From: JBFMFE01 sp040752295
GTDB lineage: Bacteria > UBP15 > UBA6099 > JBFMBQ01
Assembly (NCBI GenBank): GCA_040752295.1
Contig: JBFMFE010000045.1
Span: 1 to 8,303 of the forward strand
Length of the DNA stretch: 8,303 bases
Direction of reading: 5' to 3'
Both the position numbers and the translations under genes were made by a program. The notes beneath the pieces were generated by a model, which had not been told where the DNA came from, did not search any database, and saw nothing but the letters and a program-made list of their open reading frames with translations. Below are positions 5,871-8,303 of this stretch, one piece after another. Numbering within the stretch: position 1 is the stretch's first letter; each line of letters opens with the position of its first letter.

Positions 5871-6089
5871 ATGTGTCGGCTCTTGGCCTGGCAGTTGAAG
5901 GTGAACCCGCGCCCTGCCGCGAACGCCCAACCAACCCGCAGAACCCGCAGCAGGATCAAGCTACCAGTCATCGAAGTCGTCTATGTCCCAACCAAATTCG
6001 ACCCCTGTGATGAAAAAGTCATCTACGGCATCATCGCCGACTGGATTCTCAAAGATATCAAAAAGGAAATGAAAAAAAAGAATTCCTGA
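5871..6089 (+). CDS. Doubtful small ORF; C-terminal half protein-like
   Basis: The frame encodes 72 residues. The first ~28 are Arg/Pro-rich and look like translated non-coding DNA, while the remainder (KLPVIEVVYVPTKFDPCDEK, then VIYGIIADWILKDIKKEMKK) looks like a real small helical protein. No ATG, GTG or TTG precedes the credible part closely, and no SD is seen, so it may be a fragment that has lost its start or been fused to a repeat. It is convergent with the antitoxin gene; the stops are ~10 bases apart. I do not recognise a family. Confidence 0.35.
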   Translation: MCRLLAWQLKVNPRPAANAQPTRRTRSRIKLPVIEVVYVPTKFDPCDEKVIYGIIADWILKDIKKEMKKKNS

Positions 6090-6099
6090 TCTGATTAAA

Positions 6100-6543
6100 T
6101 TACGCGAGCGCGCTCTCTCTTTCGCTTTCAACTTTCGCAAACAACTTCGGCGACATATCGAAAATGCGGATCAGATTATCCATCGCCTTCGTCTGCATTG
6201 AAAGGCCGTTTTCCCACCGTGTGTAACTTTTTTCGCCGACTCCCAGAATTTCCGAAATCTGCTTCTGTGTGAGCTTGTGCCGCAGCCTGATGTTCCTGAT
6301 TGCCTCTGGTGTCAGAAGCCCTTCGCGGGTATACTGCCATTTTCCAAGCGCCCCGTCGAGTTCCTCCGATAGAATCTGTTCCCCGCATACCTCACATTCG
6401 TCCCAGTCCGCATTTCTGATATTGATGTGAAACTCCCGCGCATCCGGGTTGGTTGCCCTGTCGTCCACCTCGAAGTGAAACGTTCCCTTTTTGTGAACGA
6501 GGCTTCTATTCCCGCAGGCAGTGCAGATTTTTTTCATCCCCAT
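6100..6543 (-). CDS. MqsA-type antitoxin (zinc finger + HTH)
   Basis: A 147-residue antitoxin of the MqsA/YgiT-zinc-finger type. The N-terminal domain carries two CxxC pairs (C7/C10 and C50/C53) for a structural zinc, as expected for the toxin-binding half. The C-terminal half is an HTH/Xre-like DNA-binding domain with the family pattern LLTPEAIRNIRLRHKLTQKQ (~76-95), then ILGVGEKSYTRWENG (~99-113). Such proteins neutralise the partner toxin and repress their own operon. The ATG at 6543 overlaps the toxin stop (TGATG) and has AGAAAGG just upstream, so translation is probably coupled; a second ATG two codons on (6537) is possible. Upstream in-frame extension into the toxin gene is a shadow. 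A run of eight T's follows the gene (minus strand, ~6080-6073) without an obvious stem. Confidence 0.88.
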   Translation of the reverse strand: MGMKKICTACGNRSLVHKKGTFHFEVDDRATNPDAREFHINIRNADWDECEVCGEQILSEELDGALGKWQYTREGLLTPEAIRNIRLRHKLTQKQISEILGVGEKSYTRWENGLSMQTKAMDNLIRIFDMSPKLFAKVESERESALA

Positions 6544-6896
6544 CACGCCTTTCTCGGCCTGTGCGCCGAAACGATTTTCATCGTGCTGCCCGTTATTATC
6601 TCCCCCATAAACTGGACTTTCACAAAGATTTTCTTCCCGTCTATGGTCACGGAATCCATTACGAAAAACAACTGTCCTTTGAACGGCTGCCTCACCGCTT
6701 TTTGTACTTCTATCCTTTTGTCCGCCTCGATCCATTTGCAAATCGCCTCGCATACTCCGTACTTCGTTATCTTCGTCTCGATCATGTCCTTTTGCGCCCG
6801 GCTCGTGAATATCACCCTGCTTCTGTCGTCGGGGCGGGAAGCGCATTCATATATCCACTGCCGTATCGCCGGATCGGCCAGGTGTTTTTTCGTCAT
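6543..6896 (-). CDS. Putative toxin partner of the MqsA-type antitoxin
   Basis: A 117-residue basic protein, first gene of the operon, in the toxin-before-antitoxin order typical of mqsRA. The layout fits a RelE/MqsR/DUF4258-like fold: an N-terminal helix (PAIRQWIYECA), the strand-helix RVIFTSRAQKDMIETKITKY with a helix GVCEAICKWIEAD, then strands QLFFVMDSVTIDGKKIFVKV and a final STMKIVSAHRP. It does not closely match MqsR as I know it, so the family is inferred from size, fold pattern and partner. If functional it would probably be an mRNA interferase. The ATG at 6896 is preferred, just after GGTGAG; an in-frame GTG at 6899 is the alternative. The stop overlaps the antitoxin ATG by one base. 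Confidence 0.75.
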   Translation of the reverse strand: MTKKHLADPAIRQWIYECASRPDDRSRVIFTSRAQKDMIETKITKYGVCEAICKWIEADKRIEVQKAVRQPFKGQLFFVMDSVTIDGKKIFVKVQFMGEIITGSTMKIVSAHRPRKA

Positions 6897-6904
6897 CACT
6901 CACC

Positions 6905-6919
6905 ATCGTATGATCGTAT
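6905..6919. repeat. Tandem 7-bp direct repeat at the TA start site
   Basis: ATCGTAT at 6905-6911 and again at 6913-6919, period 8, between the -10 box and the toxin start. Its position over the expected transcription start makes it a plausible second repressor contact. Confidence 0.5.
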
Positions 6920-6946
6920 TATAGCGCGGGAAAAGGGATGTATCAA
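6918..6946 (-). promoter_or_regulatory. Strong sigma70-type promoter of the TA operon
   Basis: Minus strand: -35 TTGATA (6946-6941), 17-base spacer, -10 TATAAT (6923-6918). The -10 is a perfect match and the -35 matches 5 of 6. The expected start is near 6911, leaving a leader of roughly 12-15 bases before the toxin start codon. Confidence 0.8.
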
Positions 6947-6953
6947 TTGATAC
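6940..6953. promoter_or_regulatory. 14-bp palindromic operator candidate over the -35
   Basis: GTATCAATTGATAC is a perfect palindrome covering the whole -35 box of the TA promoter. MqsA-type antitoxins are known to repress their own operon through a palindrome in the promoter, so this is the likely binding site; binding is inferred. Confidence 0.6.
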
Positions 6954-6957
6954 TTGT

Positions 6958-6983
6958 AAAAAATACGGAAGCTCGTTCTTCCG
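6958..6983 (-). terminator. Intrinsic terminator after the ATPase gene
   Basis: On the minus strand a 6-bp stem cggaag/cttccg with loop aacgag is followed by TATTTTTT. It lies about 125 bases after the ATPase stop and just upstream of the TA operator and promoter, so it would stop ATPase transcription from entering the TA operon. Confidence 0.6.
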
Positions 6984-7107
6984 GCTCACCCTGCAGCCAG
7001 AGTCGCGCATACTGCATCGAAGGCGGCGCGGCGGACACGCGGCGAGAGATGCAAGTCATGCCTGGACATGTGAACGATAGCCGAAGTCTGCAAAACGCGG
7101 ATAAAAA
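6984..7107. other. 3' untranslated stretch of the ATPase gene
   Basis: No gene or conserved site seen between the ATPase stop and its terminator. Confidence 0.4.
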
Positions 7108-8303
7108 TCAGTCTTGGTGGTATTCGGGCATGTGCAGCAGAAAACGCCATGCCGGCGCTACATCAATAACGCCGCTTTCGGTTTTTATCTGTTCGGCTTC
7201 ACTTCTCGTCACGATTGTACCGGATTTCAGTTTCTGTTCCTTCATCGCCTCGCTCAAAGCCTCTATTTCCCGTTTTCTGGTCTTCGGATCGGCCAGCGAC
7301 TCGCACACCTGCACCAGCATCCGGGAGCGGTTTCTCTTCGCAACTATGAAGTCCACTTCCTTGCCGGTTTTCGTTTTGTAATAGTAGATTTCGGGGAAAC
7401 ACCGCCGGAGCGCCGTAAACACGAGGTTCTCAAGCAGATGCCCGGAATTGACGAGGATGCCCGAGGCAACCGATGTTACCATGGCGTGGTCAACGCAGTA
7501 TATTTTTTTCGGGTTGGCGTTGCTTCGCGCAAGCGACGCATCGTACAGCCGCACGGTGAACAGGAAGTAAGCGTCCTCAAACCATCCGATATAATCCGAA
7601 ACCGCCGACTTCGGCGCTTTGTGTCCGAGCGTTTTCAGGTAGCCCGTCATGCTGTTGATTGAGTAGAGCGATGCGATGTTGTCCACCAGCCGGTGCGCCA
7701 GATCGTTGACCGCCCTCGGATGGGCGACGTCGTGCCGTTCCACGAGGTCGCGGAAAAGGACTGCCTGAAAATATTCCTGATGGATTTTTATCCGCAGATT
7801 CCGATCAAGCCCTGCCACCTCGGGAAATCCCCCCGTCTCCCAGTATTCATTGAAAGCCTTTTGTACAATCATCCTTTTTTTGGTTGGCAATGGGTCTGCC
7901 GCTTCGATGCCTTTGAAATCGAGATATTCCCTGAATGAGAAGGGGAATATTTCCCACGAAAGCGCCCGTCCGCGCATCTGCGTGGCGATTTCTCTTGAAA
8001 GCATCTTTGCCGAGGAACCCGTCAGGTAGATTTCACATTTCTCCGTCCGCATCAGCCGGTCTACAAACGACTCCCAGCCGGATACAGCCTGTATCTCGTC
8101 AAAGAAACAATAAACCGTCTCGGCGTTCTTTTTCTCCGGGTACAAAGTGAAATAGGATTCGGTTATTGTGTCGAGACCGTTGCGCCGCAGGTCGTGAAGG
8201 CGGTCGTCAAAAAAATTCAGATAGAGAATGTTCCTGCGCGACACGCCCTTGTTGAGAAGGCGCTGGATGATCTGGAACATGAAAGTGGATTTTCCGCTGC
8301 GGC
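7108..8303 (-). CDS. AAA-type ATPase with DUF4143 C-terminal domain (partial)
   Basis: The 5' end is cut off by the window edge; an internal ATG at 8280 is not the start. The frame upstream reads RSGKSTF (8301-8281), the end of the Walker A loop. Counting from that ATG, Walker B is VYCFFDEIQ (56-64), a sensor-like strand is IYLTGSSAKML (84-94), and GGFPEV (150-155) is a family hallmark. The C-terminal part has LLENLVFTALRR (282-293), KTGKEVDFIV (304-313) and LVQV (322-325): the E, E/D and Q positions resemble a PD-(D/E)XK nuclease-like fold. Members of this family are common in archaea and bacteria, are often mobile, and have no firm biochemical role. A terminator follows the gene. Its neighbour on the same strand is the TA operon; no evidence of co-transcription. 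Confidence 0.9.
   Translation of the reverse strand, partial: RSGKSTFMFQIIQRLLNKGVSRRNILYLNFFDDRLHDLRRNGLDTITESYFTLYPEKKNAETVYCFFDEIQAVSGWESFVDRLMRTEKCEIYLTGSSAKMLSREIATQMRGRALSWEIFPFSFREYLDFKGIEAADPLPTKKRMIVQKAFNEYWETGGFPEVAGLDRNLRIKIHQEYFQAVLFRDLVERHDVAHPRAVNDLAHRLVDNIASLYSINSMTGYLKTLGHKAPKSAVSDYIGWFEDAYFLFTVRLYDASLARSNANPKKIYCVDHAMVTSVASGILVNSGHLLENLVFTALRRCFPEIYYYKTKTGKEVDFIVAKRNRSRMLVQVCESLADPKTRKREIEALSEAMKEQKLKSGTIVTRSEAEQIKTESGVIDVAPAWRFLLHMPEYHQD

Noticed and set aside
6544..6846. N-terminal extension of the antitoxin to about 248 residues
   Set aside because: It lies in the toxin gene in another frame and is not protein-like; the TGATG overlap with an SD-like site fixes the start near 6543.

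Overview
The window suggests an uncultured, GC-rich bacterium, not assignable from sequence alone. Positions 1075-5550 hold dense, strongly GC-biased genes with few clear Shine-Dalgarno (SD) sites, and at least one promoter looks leaderless. The first kilobase holds the kinds of palindromic and short-period repeats that I recall, unverified, from metagenome-assembled genomes of uncultured bacteria.

Layout. 1-1074: repeat-dense and essentially gene-free. It holds a large imperfect palindrome that can also be drawn as a cloverleaf (41-127), a GC palindrome (126-147) with a split relative at 527-555, four GACATAATGG units (298-382), two arrays with a 9-bp period, and a 133-bp module bounded by 13-bp inverted repeats (782-914). 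A third 9-bp array runs into the end of the next gene. 1075-2460 (-): a GPH-family (MelB-like) sugar:cation symporter with a candidate promoter. It is divergent from 2641-4572 (+), a 643-residue single-pass membrane protein with a long acidic Pro/Glu/Ala linker, a 60-residue internal duplication and TPR-like ends. 4624-4845 (+): a small protein of unknown function with a promoter placed for a leaderless mRNA. 4960-5550 (+): an HNH endonuclease with a complete zinc-binding HNH core.

After about 5555 the base composition becomes visibly more AT-rich and the content accessory. 5551-5870 has no convincing gene but contains inverted repeats. 5871-6089 is a doubtful small ORF whose last ~45 codons look protein-like. 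6100-6896 (-) is a toxin-antitoxin operon: a small putative toxin overlapping by one base an MqsA-type zinc-finger/HTH antitoxin. Its promoter is near-consensus (TTGATA-17-TATAAT), with a 14-bp palindrome over the -35 and a 7-bp direct repeat near the start site, both plausible autoregulatory operators. 7108-8303 (-) is an ATPase of the AAA/DUF4143 family, cut by the window edge just upstream of its Walker A lysine. An intrinsic terminator between the ATPase and the toxin-antitoxin promoter appears to insulate the two units.

The symporter, acidic membrane protein, small protein and HNH protein show no evident shared pathway. The right third reads as a small defence/addiction-type island. I see no single unmistakable new system. 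The best leads are the toxin with its operator layout, the duplicated acidic membrane protein, and the structured repeats on the left.
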